Shown in pieces: positions 28,051-36,162 of a DNA stretch of 64,000 nt. This DNA comes from an uncultured Alphaproteobacteria bacterium (GTDB lineage Bacteria; Pseudomonadota; Alphaproteobacteria; Geminicoccales; Geminicoccaceae), in NCBI GenBank assembly GCA_937995535.1, contig CALKJU010000009.1:124001-188000 (forward strand). The letters are read 5' to 3'. The translations under genes were made by a program, and so were the position numbers. Under the pieces are notes generated by a model. It saw only the letters and a list, made by a program, of their open reading frames with translations, searched no databases and was not told where the DNA came from. Every line of letters begins with the position of its first letter. Position 1 is the first letter of the stretch.

Positions 28051-29450
28051 CGCCGCCGCCGACGCCACTGGTCCATGAAGGTACCGCCCTGCGGCGCCGG
28101 CAGGTCGCGCGTGCCGGTCCAGCCGCCGGCGAGCGGCGCCGCCGCCAGCCGCCCACGTCCGCGGGCGAGCAGCCGCAGCGCCCGCGCGGCCCAGCGTGCC
28201 GTGAGGCGGTAGAGGAATGGCCGGCGCGCCAGGGCACCCCACAGTCGCAGGCCCCAGCGCGCAGTGGGCGGCACCAGCGCCTTGCGGAACTGCTCCTCCC
28301 GCCACAGGCGCATCAGCCGAGGCAGCGGGATGCGGACCGGGCAGACCTCTTCGCAGCGGCCGCAGAAGGTCGACGCGTTGGGCAGCGGGTAGCCCTGCTC
28401 GATGCCGATGAACTGCGGCGTGAGCACGGAGCCCATCGGACCGACATAGACCCAGCCATAAGCGTGCCCGCCGGCGGCCAGATAGACCGGGCAATGGTTC
28501 ATGCAGGCGCCGCAGCGGATGCAGCGCAGCATTTCGCGGAAGGCGGTGCCGACCATGGCACTGCGGCCGTTGTCGAGGAGGACGACATGGAACGCTTCCG
28601 GCCCGTCGAGATCGCCCGGCCGCTTCGGTCCGGTCACGAAGGTCGTGTAGGCCGAGAACTCCTGCCCGGTCGCCGAGCGGCCGAGCAGGCGCAGCAGGGT
28701 GAAGGCGTCCTCGACGGTCGGGATGACCTTCTCCAGGCTGGCGATGACGATGTGGGTGCGCGGCAGGCCCTGGGTCAGCTCGGCGTTGCCCTCGTTGGTG
28801 ACCGTCACGGCCGAACCGGTCTCGGCGATCAGGAAGTTGGCGCCGGTGATGCCGACGTCGGCCTCGAGATAGCGCTGCCTAAGAATGCGTCGCGCCTCGC
28901 CGACCAGGGCAGCCGGCTCCTCGATCCGTGGTCCGCCGTGATGCTCGACGAACAGATCCGAGATCTGGTCCTTGGTCAGATGCACCGCCGGGCCGACCAG
29001 GTGGCTCGGCGGCTCGCGGCGAAGCTGGATGATGTATTCGCCGAGATCGGTCTCGACGACGCGCAGGCCGTTGGCTTCCAGCCACGCGTTGAGGCCGATC
29101 TCCTCGGCGATCATGCTCTTGCTCTTGGTCACCGAGCGGGCGCCGGCGGCGCGGCACAGCTCGAGCACGATGCCACGCGCCTCAGCGGCATCGCGCGCCC
29201 AGTGCACCTTGCCACCCTGCTCGACGACACGCGCCTCGAACGCCTCGAGGTAGAGATCGAGATGAGCCAGCGTGTGGTCCTTGATCGCCTTGCCGAGATC
29301 GCGAAGCTGCTCGAACTCGGGCAGGCGTGCGGCGGCCCGCGCGCGACCGGCCTGCCAGCCGACCTTGATGCCGGCCAGCGCGGTCTGGAGCTGTGCATTC
29401 TCCAACGCGCCGGCGGCGCGCTCGCGGAACCTGAGACTGGTCGCCTCCAT
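28047..29450 (-). CDS. lutB: L-lactate utilization iron-sulfur protein LutB
   Basis: A 467-residue protein with an N-terminal LUD-like region (SVTKSKSMIAEEIGLNAWLE, GITGANFLIAETGSAVTVTN) and a C-terminal ferredoxin-like 2x[4Fe-4S] part with CIRCGACMNHCPVY and CGRCEEVCPVRIPL. It overlaps lutC (ATGA) and is overlapped by the lutA stop, so lutABC form one tightly packed operon. The 60-residue basic tail is typical. It is also called YkgF in Escherichia coli. Confidence 0.95.
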   Translation of the reverse strand: MEATSLRFRERAAGALENAQLQTALAGIKVGWQAGRARAAARLPEFEQLRDLGKAIKDHTLAHLDLYLEAFEARVVEQGGKVHWARDAAEARGIVLELCRAAGARSVTKSKSMIAEEIGLNAWLEANGLRVVETDLGEYIIQLRREPPSHLVGPAVHLTKDQISDLFVEHHGGPRIEEPAALVGEARRILRQRYLEADVGITGANFLIAETGSAVTVTNEGNAELTQGLPRTHIVIASLEKVIPTVEDAFTLLRLLGRSATGQEFSAYTTFVTGPKRPGDLDGPEAFHVVLLDNGRSAMVGTAFREMLRCIRCGACMNHCPVYLAAGGHAYGWVYVGPMGSVLTPQFIGIEQGYPLPNASTFCGRCEEVCPVRIPLPRLMRLWREEQFRKALVPPTARWGLRLWGALARRPFLYRLTARWAARALRLLARGRGRLAAAPLAGGWTGTRDLPAPQGGTFMDQWRRRRR

Positions 29451-30211
29451 CAGCCGGCCTCGGCGATCGGCGGTGCTTGCAGCTCGCCGGCCAGGACCTC
29501 GGCGACGTGACGGACCTGCAGCGGCGAGCCCAGACGCTTCAGGCGGCCGGCGATGTTCATCAGGCAGCCGAGATCACCAGCGAGCAGCAGATCGGCGCCG
29601 CTGGCCGTCGCGTTGGCCGCCTTGTTGCTCACCATGCGGGTCGAGATCTCCGGGTATTTGACGCAGAACGTGCCGCCGAACCCGCAGCAGACCTCGCTCT
29701 CGGCGAGCTCGACCAGCTCGAGCCCGCGCACGCTGCCGAGGAGGCGCCGCGGTTGCTCGCGCACCTTCAGCTCGCGCAGACCAGAGCAGCTATCGTGATA
29801 GGTCACGCGCCCCGCCAGCTCGGCGTCGACGGCAGTCATGCCGCGCACGTCGGTGAGGAAGCTCGTCAGCTCCCAACACCGCGCGGCGAGCTCGACGACG
29901 CGCTCATGCATCACCGGGTCGTCCTCGAACAGCTCCGGAAGATGCCGCCGCAACATGCCGGCGCAGGACCCCGATGGCGCCACGATGTAGTCGAACCCCG
30001 CGAACGCGGCCACGAGACCGCGGGCCAACGCCTCGGTCGTCGGCCGGTCACCGGAATTGAACGCCGGCTGGCCGCAGCAGGTCTGCGCCCGGGGCACGCT
30101 GACATCGCAGCCCGCAGCCTCGAGCAGGCGGACGGCGGCGAAGCCGACCGAGGGACGGAACAGATCGACGAGGCAGGTGACGAACAGCGCGACGCGCGGT
30201 CGATCGGTCAT
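29450..30211 (-). CDS. lutA: L-lactate utilization protein LutA (CCG-domain Fe-S)
   Basis: A 253-residue protein with two CCG domains: RAQTCCGQPAFNSGD and SEVCCGFGGTFCVKYPE are the cysteine-rich motifs that bind a 4Fe-4S or noncubane cluster in LutA/YkgE and heterodisulfide reductase subunit B. DSCSGLRELKVREQPRRLL is also characteristic. It is the first gene of lutABC with a candidate promoter 31-59 nt upstream of its ATG. Confidence 0.95.
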   Translation of the reverse strand: MTDRPRVALFVTCLVDLFRPSVGFAAVRLLEAAGCDVSVPRAQTCCGQPAFNSGDRPTTEALARGLVAAFAGFDYIVAPSGSCAGMLRRHLPELFEDDPVMHERVVELAARCWELTSFLTDVRGMTAVDAELAGRVTYHDSCSGLRELKVREQPRRLLGSVRGLELVELAESEVCCGFGGTFCVKYPEISTRMVSNKAANATASGADLLLAGDLGCLMNIAGRLKRLGSPLQVRHVAEVLAGELQAPPIAEAG

Positions 30212-30241
30212 GGCGGTGGATCGGCTCCCGAGCGGACGACG

Positions 30242-30270
30242 AGCCTAGGGGCGAGGTCTGTGTCAGGCAA
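30242..30270 (-). promoter_or_regulatory. candidate promoter of lutABC
   Basis: On the minus strand TTGCCT (30270-30265), a 17-nt spacer and TAGGCT (30247-30242) place transcription about 24 nt before the lutA ATG and after the mltA stop, consistent with lutABC being transcribed independently. Confidence 0.4.
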
Positions 30271-30278
30271 TGTCGTGG

Positions 30279-31463
30279 CTAGGCGCTGGGCACGAGCCCG
30301 CGCGGCACCAGGACGAACCAGCGCCCGATCGCCCGCATATGCCCCGCAATCTGTTCTGCTTCCTTGCCATCACCCCAGAAGACGTCGCCGCGGACCACGC
30401 CGCGGATGGCACCCCCCGTGTCCTGGGCGACCATCAATCGACGCAGCGGCGCCTCGCCTGCGGGCGACGGCGCCGTCGTCTCGACCCAGACCGGCACGCC
30501 CAGGGGAACGAATCGGCGGTCGACCGCGATCGAGCGTCCGGCGGTCAGCGGCACGCCCTGCGCCCCGACCGGTCCGGCACCGGCCACCACCGGCCCGGTC
30601 TCGCGGAAGAACACATAGGACGGGTTCTTGTTCATCAGCGCCTGGGCGCGGCCCGGATTGGCGCGTAGCCAGGCGCGAATCGACTGCAAGGACACCTCGT
30701 CCCGCCGGAGTTCGCCCATCTCGATCAGATCGCGGCCGATGGCCCGGTAGGGCCGCCCGTTCTGCTCGGCGTAGCCGACCCGCAGCCGCTCGCCGTCCGG
30801 CAGCTCGACCTGCCCCGATCCCTGGATCTCCAGAAAGAACTTGTCGACCGGGTCGGCGACCCAGAAGAGCGCCGGGGCCCGCCCGTCGAGCGCGCCGGCC
30901 TCGATCTCGGCGCGGCTGTAGTAGGGGACAAGCCGGCCATCGGCGACCCGCCCGGCGATCCGCCGTCCGTCCAGATCCTCGGCGAACGCGCCGAGATCGA
31001 CTGCGATCAAGTCGCCAGGACGACCGTGCAAGGGAACATGATAGACACCGTTGGGCTCCCGCGCTGCGCGTAGGAGCGGCTCGAAATAGCCGGTGAACAG
31101 GCCGTCCGCCACGCCGCGGTCGGTGAGCGCCATCGGCACGAACCATGTCTCGAAGAAGTCCCGCGCCGCCGCGGGCTCCGTCCGGTCGGCCGCGATGCAG
31201 GGCTCGCGCCAATCGGCGACGGTACCGGCCCAGCCGGCGCGGCCGAGCGCCGCGTCGGACTCGCGCTTCACCAACGCCGCGCAAGAGATCTTGAACGCGC
31301 GGAGCGCTGCCGCGTGGTCGTCGGTGGTCCAGCCCTGAAGATCGGCGAACCGGGCTACGCGAAGCTGCGCCTCAGGCTCCTCAGCCGCGGGCGGGACAGG
31401 AGGCTCGGCGGCGCACCCGGCCAGAACCAGGAGCGCAGCCACCATGATGCCACGCACGCACAC
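30279..31463 (-). CDS. mltA: membrane-bound lytic transglycosylase MltA
   Basis: A 394-residue murein lytic transglycosylase. The N-terminus VRGIMVAALLVLAGCAAEPP is a lipoprotein signal with Cys at the LAGC lipobox, so it is anchored to the outer membrane. FTGYFEPLLRAAREPNG and the 3D domain with VAQDTGGAIRG and DVFWGDGKEAEQIAG (catalytic Asp in the DxGxGI-like region) identify MltA. The GTG start at 31463 has GAGGG 6 nt upstream. It follows the Tim44-domain gene by 9 nt and shares its transcript, a widespread alphaproteobacterial pair. Confidence 0.95.
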   Translation of the reverse strand: MCVRGIMVAALLVLAGCAAEPPVPPAAEEPEAQLRVARFADLQGWTTDDHAAALRAFKISCAALVKRESDAALGRAGWAGTVADWREPCIAADRTEPAAARDFFETWFVPMALTDRGVADGLFTGYFEPLLRAAREPNGVYHVPLHGRPGDLIAVDLGAFAEDLDGRRIAGRVADGRLVPYYSRAEIEAGALDGRAPALFWVADPVDKFFLEIQGSGQVELPDGERLRVGYAEQNGRPYRAIGRDLIEMGELRRDEVSLQSIRAWLRANPGRAQALMNKNPSYVFFRETGPVVAGAGPVGAQGVPLTAGRSIAVDRRFVPLGVPVWVETTAPSPAGEAPLRRLMVAQDTGGAIRGVVRGDVFWGDGKEAEQIAGHMRAIGRWFVLVPRGLVPSA

Positions 31464-31472
31464 CGGCCACCC

Positions 31473-32135
31473 TCAGGTCGGGGAATGCGTCTCGGTGAGC
31501 TGCCAGTTGGGGTCGGACGAGCGGGTGTCACGCTCGAACGTCCAGATGTCGACGATGATCTCCGTTTCCGGCGTGCTGCCCCCGATCGGCTCGCCGCGCG
31601 CATCGTGCGTGACGTTGATCTGCTCGCTCTCGAAGCGCACGGTGAGGCGCGCCCGGCTGCCCAGGGTCTCCGCCCCAACGATCTCCGCACCGCGGATCGC
31701 GACGAGCTCGGTGCTGAGCGATTCGCCGCGGCGGGCACGGTCGTCGATCGCAGTGGTGAACCGACGGTAGACCTCCGGCGCCAGTAACGGCCGGAGGACG
31801 TCCTTCTCGCCCTTCGCGAAGGCATCGACGATCATGCCGAACGCCGCTTTAGCACCCTGGAGGAAGTCGTCGGCGTCGAAGCTGCGGTCCATCCGGCGGA
31901 TCGCCGCCAGACCGGCGGCCACGGGATCCCCGCTCGCCGCCGGCTCGGCCTGCTCCCGCTCGGGCAGCGCCACGACATTGTCGTCCTGCCGCGCCGGCGG
32001 CGGGGCGCTGAACGCATCCGGGCGTCGACGCTCGTGGCCGGTACGGCGACCGAGCACGCTGCGCAGCCGGAGACCGATGAAGGCAGCCACCATCGCGAAG
32101 AAGATGATGTCGAGATAGGCGAAACCGTCGGACAT
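31473..32135 (-). CDS. Tim44/TimA-domain inner-membrane protein
   Basis: A 220-residue protein with one N-terminal membrane segment (MSDGFAYLDIIFFAMVAAFI, typical start of the family) and a C-terminal Tim44-like domain (about 85-218, GAKAAFGMIVDAFAKGEKDV then LRPLLAPEVYRRF). Bacterial Tim44-domain proteins sit at the inner membrane and may serve as protein-insertion adaptors; the mitochondrial homolog is part of the presequence translocase motor. ATG 32135 matches the family start. It is co-directional with mltA and divergent from the histidine phosphatase/secB pair. Confidence 0.9.
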   Translation of the reverse strand: MSDGFAYLDIIFFAMVAAFIGLRLRSVLGRRTGHERRRPDAFSAPPPARQDDNVVALPEREQAEPAASGDPVAAGLAAIRRMDRSFDADDFLQGAKAAFGMIVDAFAKGEKDVLRPLLAPEVYRRFTTAIDDRARRGESLSTELVAIRGAEIVGAETLGSRARLTVRFESEQINVTHDARGEPIGGSTPETEIIVDIWTFERDTRSSDPNWQLTETHSPT

Positions 32136-32365
32136 GGAACTCTGCGCTGGTGGTCGCCATCGGCCGGCGCCGGCGCGGCCACACTGCGTGGCCCGCGGAC
32201 GTGTACCCACCTCCATATAAGAGCGCCGCGCCGAAAACAAACGACACCGTCACCGCGGCGCTTGCCGGCTCCGACAGCGGCACCTAGAAGCTGCACCAAG
32301 TTCGCCCGCCGCGGGCGCCACCATCGCCTGTGTCATGTCGGATCGGGCAGACGAGACTCGCCAAG

Positions 32366-32920
32366 ATGCTCCTGATCCGGCATGCCCAGTCCGAATGGAA
32401 CCTGCTCTTCGGCCGCACCCGAGTCGATCCCGGGCTCCCCGATCCACCGCTCACCGCCGAGGGCATACGCCAGGCCGAGGTCGCGGCCGCCGAGCTCCGG
32501 CGGGTCGGCGTGCGGCGACTGATCAGCAGCCCTTACCGCCGCACCTTGCAGACCGCTGCGATCCTGGCCGCGCACCTCGACGTCCCGATCGAGGTTGAGC
32601 CGCTCGTGCGTGAGCGCTGCGCGTTCTCCTGCGATCAAGGCACCGAGCCCGAGATCCTAGCGCGGGAGTGGCCGGAGCTGGACCTCAGCGGTCTGCCCTC
32701 GATGTGGTGGGGCGGCATGATCGAGAGCCACACCAGCCTGCAGCGTCGCTGCGCGGAGTTTCGCAGGCGCGCCAGCGTCCGGCCCGATCGGGCCGAGCTG
32801 GCCGTCGTCTCGCACTGGGGCTTCATCCGCTGCCTGACCGGGCTCGAGCTGGCCAATGCGGAGCATGTACGCCTGGAACCCGGTATCCTCGGGCAGGCCT
32901 GGGAGGACGACAGCCGATGA
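32366..32920 (+). CDS. histidine phosphatase family protein (phosphoglycerate mutase-like)
   Basis: A 184-residue branch-2 histidine phosphatase. The catalytic His is in LIRHAQSEWN, where the usual RHG reads RHA; the second active-site residues are in SSPYRRTLQTA, RERCAFSCDQG and VVSHWGFIRCL. The fold, the length and the RHA variant suggest a housekeeping phosphatase with a small phosphorylated substrate, not the glycolytic mutase. ATG 32366 begins MLLIRHA, the normal family start. It overlaps secB by ATGA, so the two are translated together. Confidence 0.88.
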   Translation: MLLIRHAQSEWNLLFGRTRVDPGLPDPPLTAEGIRQAEVAAAELRRVGVRRLISSPYRRTLQTAAILAAHLDVPIEVEPLVRERCAFSCDQGTEPEILAREWPELDLSGLPSMWWGGMIESHTSLQRRCAEFRRRASVRPDRAELAVVSHWGFIRCLTGLELANAEHVRLEPGILGQAWEDDSR

Positions 32921-33426
32921 CCGAAACCGCCGGCGGGGGCAATGGCGAGGCCGCCGCGACCGAAAACAAGGGCCCGCGCCTCGCGGTACTGACCCAATAT
33001 GTGAAGGACCTGTCCTTCGAGAACCCGAAGGCGCCGCGGAGCCTCGTGCCGGGCGCGCCGCGCCCCGAGGTGCAGCTCCGGGTCAACGTCGGGGCGCAGC
33101 CGATCGGCGACAACCATTACGAGGTTACGCTGGCACTCAATGTCGAGGCCAAGGCCGGCGACGAGTCCGTGTTCGTCGTCGAGCTGACCTATGGTGGCGT
33201 GTTCCTGGTCGCCAACATCCCGCAGGAGCACCTGCAGTCGGTGCTGCTGATCCAATGCCCGAGCCTGCTGTTTCCCTATGCCCGGCGGATCGTGTCCGAC
33301 GCCACCCGCGACGGCGGCTTTCTGCCTCTCAACATCGACCCGATCGATTTCGTCGCGCTGTTCCAGCGGCGCCTCCAGCAGCAGGCGACCGCGCCCAGCG
33401 GTGATGGGGGTACGGCGACGGCCTGA
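32917..33426 (+). CDS. secB: protein-export chaperone SecB
   Basis: A 169-residue tetrameric cytoplasmic chaperone delivering unfolded preproteins to SecA. After a poorly conserved 20-residue head, YVKDLSFENPKAPRSL is the conserved start, followed by VNVGAQPIGDNHYEVTLALN, VELTYGGVFLVANIP and CPSLLFPYARRIVSDATRDGG, all strong SecB signatures. GGGAGG precedes the ATG by about 10 nt. SecB-Tim44 adjacency (here divergent with one gene between) is common near alphaproteobacterial origins. It converges on the LOG gene with 11 nt between stops. Confidence 0.97.
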   Translation: MTETAGGGNGEAAATENKGPRLAVLTQYVKDLSFENPKAPRSLVPGAPRPEVQLRVNVGAQPIGDNHYEVTLALNVEAKAGDESVFVVELTYGGVFLVANIPQEHLQSVLLIQCPSLLFPYARRIVSDATRDGGFLPLNIDPIDFVALFQRRLQQQATAPSGDGGTATA

Positions 33427-33437
33427 GCTGCGCGAGA

Positions 33438-33977
33438 CTAGTCGGCGAGCGCGCTCAGCCCGGCGTCCACCGAGGGCACGAAGCGGTAGAGGCGGCGGAT
33501 GCTCGGATCGGCGTAGCCGGTCTCGATGACACGCTCGAACACCGTGGCGAGCGGCGCCCAGTAGCCATCGACATCGACGATCACCACCGGCTTATCGTGG
33601 TAGCCGAGTTGGCGAAGCGTGATGACCTCGAGGATCTCGTCGAGCGTGCCCAGGCCACCGGGCAGAACGAGGAACCCGTCCGCGCGCTCGATCATGATCT
33701 CCTTGCGCTCGAACATGGTCTGCGTGACGAGCAGCTCGGCGATCCCCCGCTTGCCGACCTCGCGGTCGAGCAGGCGCTGCGGGATGACGCCGATGACGGT
33801 GCCGCCGGCCGCCAGCGCGGCGTCGGCGCAGATTCCCATCAAGCCGACATCGCCGCCACCGTAGAGGAGCGCCCAGCCGCGCTCCGCGAGCCCGCGGCCA
33901 ACCGCGCGCGCTGCAGCAGCGAAGGCCGGGCTGCGGCCGGGCCGTGAGCCGCAGAAGACACAGATGCTCCGCGCCAC
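33438..33977 (-). CDS. LOG family Rossmann protein (TIGR00730-like)
   Basis: A 179-residue nucleotide 5'-monophosphate phosphoribohydrolase family protein. ICVFCGSRPGRSP, YGGGDVGLMG and the signature PGGLGTLDE (active-site motif PGGxGTxxE) are present, as is MFERKEIMIE. LOG proteins release cytokinin-type bases in plants and are nucleotide-cleaving or DNA-processing-linked proteins in bacteria. The GTG start at 33977 is chosen because the CVFCGS segment then follows directly, as in homologs. It is separated from ilvE by 34 nt on the same strand. Confidence 0.93.
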   Translation of the reverse strand: MARSICVFCGSRPGRSPAFAAAARAVGRGLAERGWALLYGGGDVGLMGICADAALAAGGTVIGVIPQRLLDREVGKRGIAELLVTQTMFERKEIMIERADGFLVLPGGLGTLDEILEVITLRQLGYHDKPVVIVDVDGYWAPLATVFERVIETGYADPSIRRLYRFVPSVDAGLSALAD

Positions 33978-34011
33978 CGGCGCCGATCCGTCGCGCGAGT
34001 GCCAGCAGGCC

Positions 34012-34875
34012 TCAGCCGGCGCCGCGGGTCAGTGCGTGGAAATCGTCGAGCAGCGCGCGGGTGACGGGCCCGACCTGGTAGCTGAGGTCGTCGATCGCGC
34101 GCACCGGGGTCAGCTCGGCGGCGGTTCCGGTCACGAAGATCTCCTGCGCGTTGGCCAGCTCTTCGGGGCGGATCCGCCGCTCGATCACCGGATAGCCGCG
34201 CGCCTGGGCCAGCTCGATCACCGTGCGCCGGGTGATGCCGTTGAGGAAGCGGTCGGGCGTGGGGGTGTGCAGCGCGCCTTCCATGACGAGGAACAGGTTG
34301 GCGCCGGTCGTCTCGGCCACATAGCCCTCGTGGTCGAGCATCAGCGCGTCACCGAAGCCTTTCGCCTCGGCGGCATGCTTGCTGATCGTGCAGATCATGT
34401 ACAGACCGGCCGCCTTGCTGTGCACCGGCGCGGTGTGCGGTGCGGGCCGGGCGTAGACCGCCCGGGTCAGGCGGAGATCGCTGTAATAGGCGCCCCACTC
34501 CCACACCGCGATGGCGACGTTGATGCGCGACTTCTGCGCGGACACGCCCATCTGCTCGGAGCCGCGCCAAGCGAGCGGCCGCACGTAGCAGTCGCGCAGG
34601 CCGTTCTTGGCGATAGTGGCGTTCGTCGCCGCGTCGAGCTCGGCCACGCTGTAGGGCACCTCGAAGCCGAGGATGCGCCCGCTGTCGATCAGCCGCTGGC
34701 TGTGCTCGGTGAGCTTGAAGACCCGCCCGCCATAGGCGCGCTCACCCTCGAACACGCAACTGCCGTAATGCAGGCCGTGCGTGAGGACGTGGATCCGCGC
34801 CTCCCGCCAGGCGACGAACTCGCCGTTGAACCAGATCCAGCCGTCACGGGCGTCGTAGGGAACCAGCTCTGCCAT
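34012..34875 (-). CDS. ilvE: branched-chain amino acid aminotransferase
   Basis: A 287-residue fold-type IV PLP aminotransferase for valine, leucine and isoleucine. The Schiff-base lysine is K154 (VHSKAAGLYM); HVLTHGLHYGSCVFEGERAYGG and ETTGANLFLV and the C-terminal GTAAELTPVRAID are signatures of the short IlvE class. ATG 34875 is preceded by GAGG 9 nt upstream and gives the usual MAELVPYDARDG start. It is divergent from the MarR gene across a 117-nt control region with a perfect TTGACA on its strand (34960-34955). Confidence 0.95.
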   Translation of the reverse strand: MAELVPYDARDGWIWFNGEFVAWREARIHVLTHGLHYGSCVFEGERAYGGRVFKLTEHSQRLIDSGRILGFEVPYSVAELDAATNATIAKNGLRDCYVRPLAWRGSEQMGVSAQKSRINVAIAVWEWGAYYSDLRLTRAVYARPAPHTAPVHSKAAGLYMICTISKHAAEAKGFGDALMLDHEGYVAETTGANLFLVMEGALHTPTPDRFLNGITRRTVIELAQARGYPVIERRIRPEELANAQEIFVTGTAAELTPVRAIDDLSYQVGPVTRALLDDFHALTRGAG

Positions 34876-34954
34876 GTTGCGATACCTCGCCGCGGCGGAC
34901 GCCGCGTCGGAGACAGACGTGAGGGTTGCAGTCGCTAACACCCGAGGCCATAAG

Positions 34955-34960
34955 TGTCAA
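34955..34960 (-). promoter_or_regulatory. candidate -35 element for ilvE
   Basis: TTGACA on the minus strand 80 nt before the ilvE ATG. The paired -10 (TAGCGA, 34937-34932) is weak. It is the only consensus-like hexamer in the divergent ilvE/marR gap, so control by the MarR product is possible. Confidence 0.3.
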
Positions 34961-34992
34961 CGCGACCAGGGCTAAGCCCTTGAAGTCCCGAG

Positions 34993-35469
34993 ATGGTTAC
35001 CGCGAACCCGCTGTTTCTCCGCGATACCGAGGTCGACCGCAGCCTCGAGCTGATCCTGCTCGCCGAGCGCGAGCTTGCCGGTCAGGCCATGCCGCTTGCC
35101 CGGCGGCACGCCCTTTCCGCAGCGGACGTCCGCCTCATGCACCTCGTCGCCAAGCGCCCCGGCATCACTCCGGCGGAGCTCGCCCGTCTCCTCGGCGTCA
35201 CCAAGCAGACCGTGTCGCGTCAGGTCGCGGCGCTTAGCAAGGGCGGACATCTCGAGCGCCGCCCGAGCACCGTCGACTCGCGCAAGGTCACCCTACGCCT
35301 GTCAGCCGACGGTCAGGCACGGATCGACGAACTGTGCGAGCTGCAGCGGCGGCGGCTGCGGCTGGCCTTCAAGCGCGCCGGTGCCGACGCGGTCGAAGGC
35401 TTCCGGCGGGTGCTGATGGCGCTCACCGACGACGGCGCGCGACGGCCCGGGCGGCAGGAAGCCGCCTGA
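34993..35469 (+). CDS. MarR-family transcriptional regulator
   Basis: A 158-residue winged-helix regulator. ALSAADVRLMHLVAKRPGIT, ELARLLGVTKQTVSRQVAAL and the wing DSRKVTLRLSADGQ are the MarR helix-turn-helix and wing. It is the first gene of a run (marR, ompR-like, envZ-like, maf, coaE, dnaQ) linked by overlaps, so it may control the whole run. A MarR gene directly before an OmpR-type regulator resembles the petP-petR pair reported in Rhodobacter capsulatus; similarity in function is not shown. Confidence 0.9.
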   Translation: MVTANPLFLRDTEVDRSLELILLAERELAGQAMPLARRHALSAADVRLMHLVAKRPGITPAELARLLGVTKQTVSRQVAALSKGGHLERRPSTVDSRKVTLRLSADGQARIDELCELQRRRLRLAFKRAGADAVEGFRRVLMALTDDGARRPGRQEAA

Positions 35470-36158
35470 TGGCGGAGGACGAGGTCGCCGGTCATGTGCT
35501 CGTCGTCGACGACGACGACCGTCTGCGTGCGCTGCTCCAGCGCTACCTCACGCAGCATGGCTACATCGTCAGCGTCGCGCACTCGGCGAGCGACGCCTGG
35601 GCGAAGCTCGCCAACCTGCGGCCCGATCTCTGCGTGCTCGACATCATGCTCCCGGATCAGGACGGGATCTCCCTAACCCGCGAGCTGCGCCGGCGCGACC
35701 AGCTGCCGATCCTGCTGCTGACCGCGCGCGGCGAGCCCGAGGACCGGATCCAGGGGCTCGAGGTCGGCGCCGACGACTATCTGGTGAAGCCCTTCGAGCC
35801 ACGCGAGCTGCTCCTGCGCATCGCGACGATCCTGCGGCGGGTCCGGCCGGTCCCCGGCGACGACCTGCTGCGCTTCGGCCCCTTCACCTTCAATCGCGGT
35901 GGCGGGGAGCTGCGCCGCGACGGCGAGCTCGTCCACCTCACCTCGGGGGAGCTGTCCCTGCTGCAGCTCCTCGCCGAGCGCCCGGGACGGGCGGTGAGCC
36001 GTGCCGAGCTGCGCGACCGCAGCCGGATCTCCGGGTCCGATCGGGCGGTGGACGTGCAGATCGCCCGGCTGCGCCGCCGCATCGAGGACGATCCGCGCCA
36101 GCCGCGCTACCTGCTGACGATGCGCAGCGAAGGCTACGCGCTGCGGCCGGGGCTGTGA
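35469..36158 (+). CDS. OmpR-family response regulator
   Basis: A 229-residue two-domain regulator. The receiver has the acidic pair in VLVVDDDDRLR, phosphoacceptor D58 (CVLDIMLPDQDG) and LVKPF; the C-terminal winged helix has FGPFTFNRGGGELRRDG and RAVDVQIARLRRRIEDDP with RYLLTMRSEGYALRPG. It overlaps the MarR stop (TGATG) and is followed 4 nt later by its sensor kinase, making a normal OmpR/EnvZ-type pair. Confidence 0.95.
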   Translation: MAEDEVAGHVLVVDDDDRLRALLQRYLTQHGYIVSVAHSASDAWAKLANLRPDLCVLDIMLPDQDGISLTRELRRRDQLPILLLTARGEPEDRIQGLEVGADDYLVKPFEPRELLLRIATILRRVRPVPGDDLLRFGPFTFNRGGGELRRDGELVHLTSGELSLLQLLAERPGRAVSRAELRDRSRISGSDRAVDVQIARLRRRIEDDPRQPRYLLTMRSEGYALRPGL

Positions 36159-36162
36159 GCCG

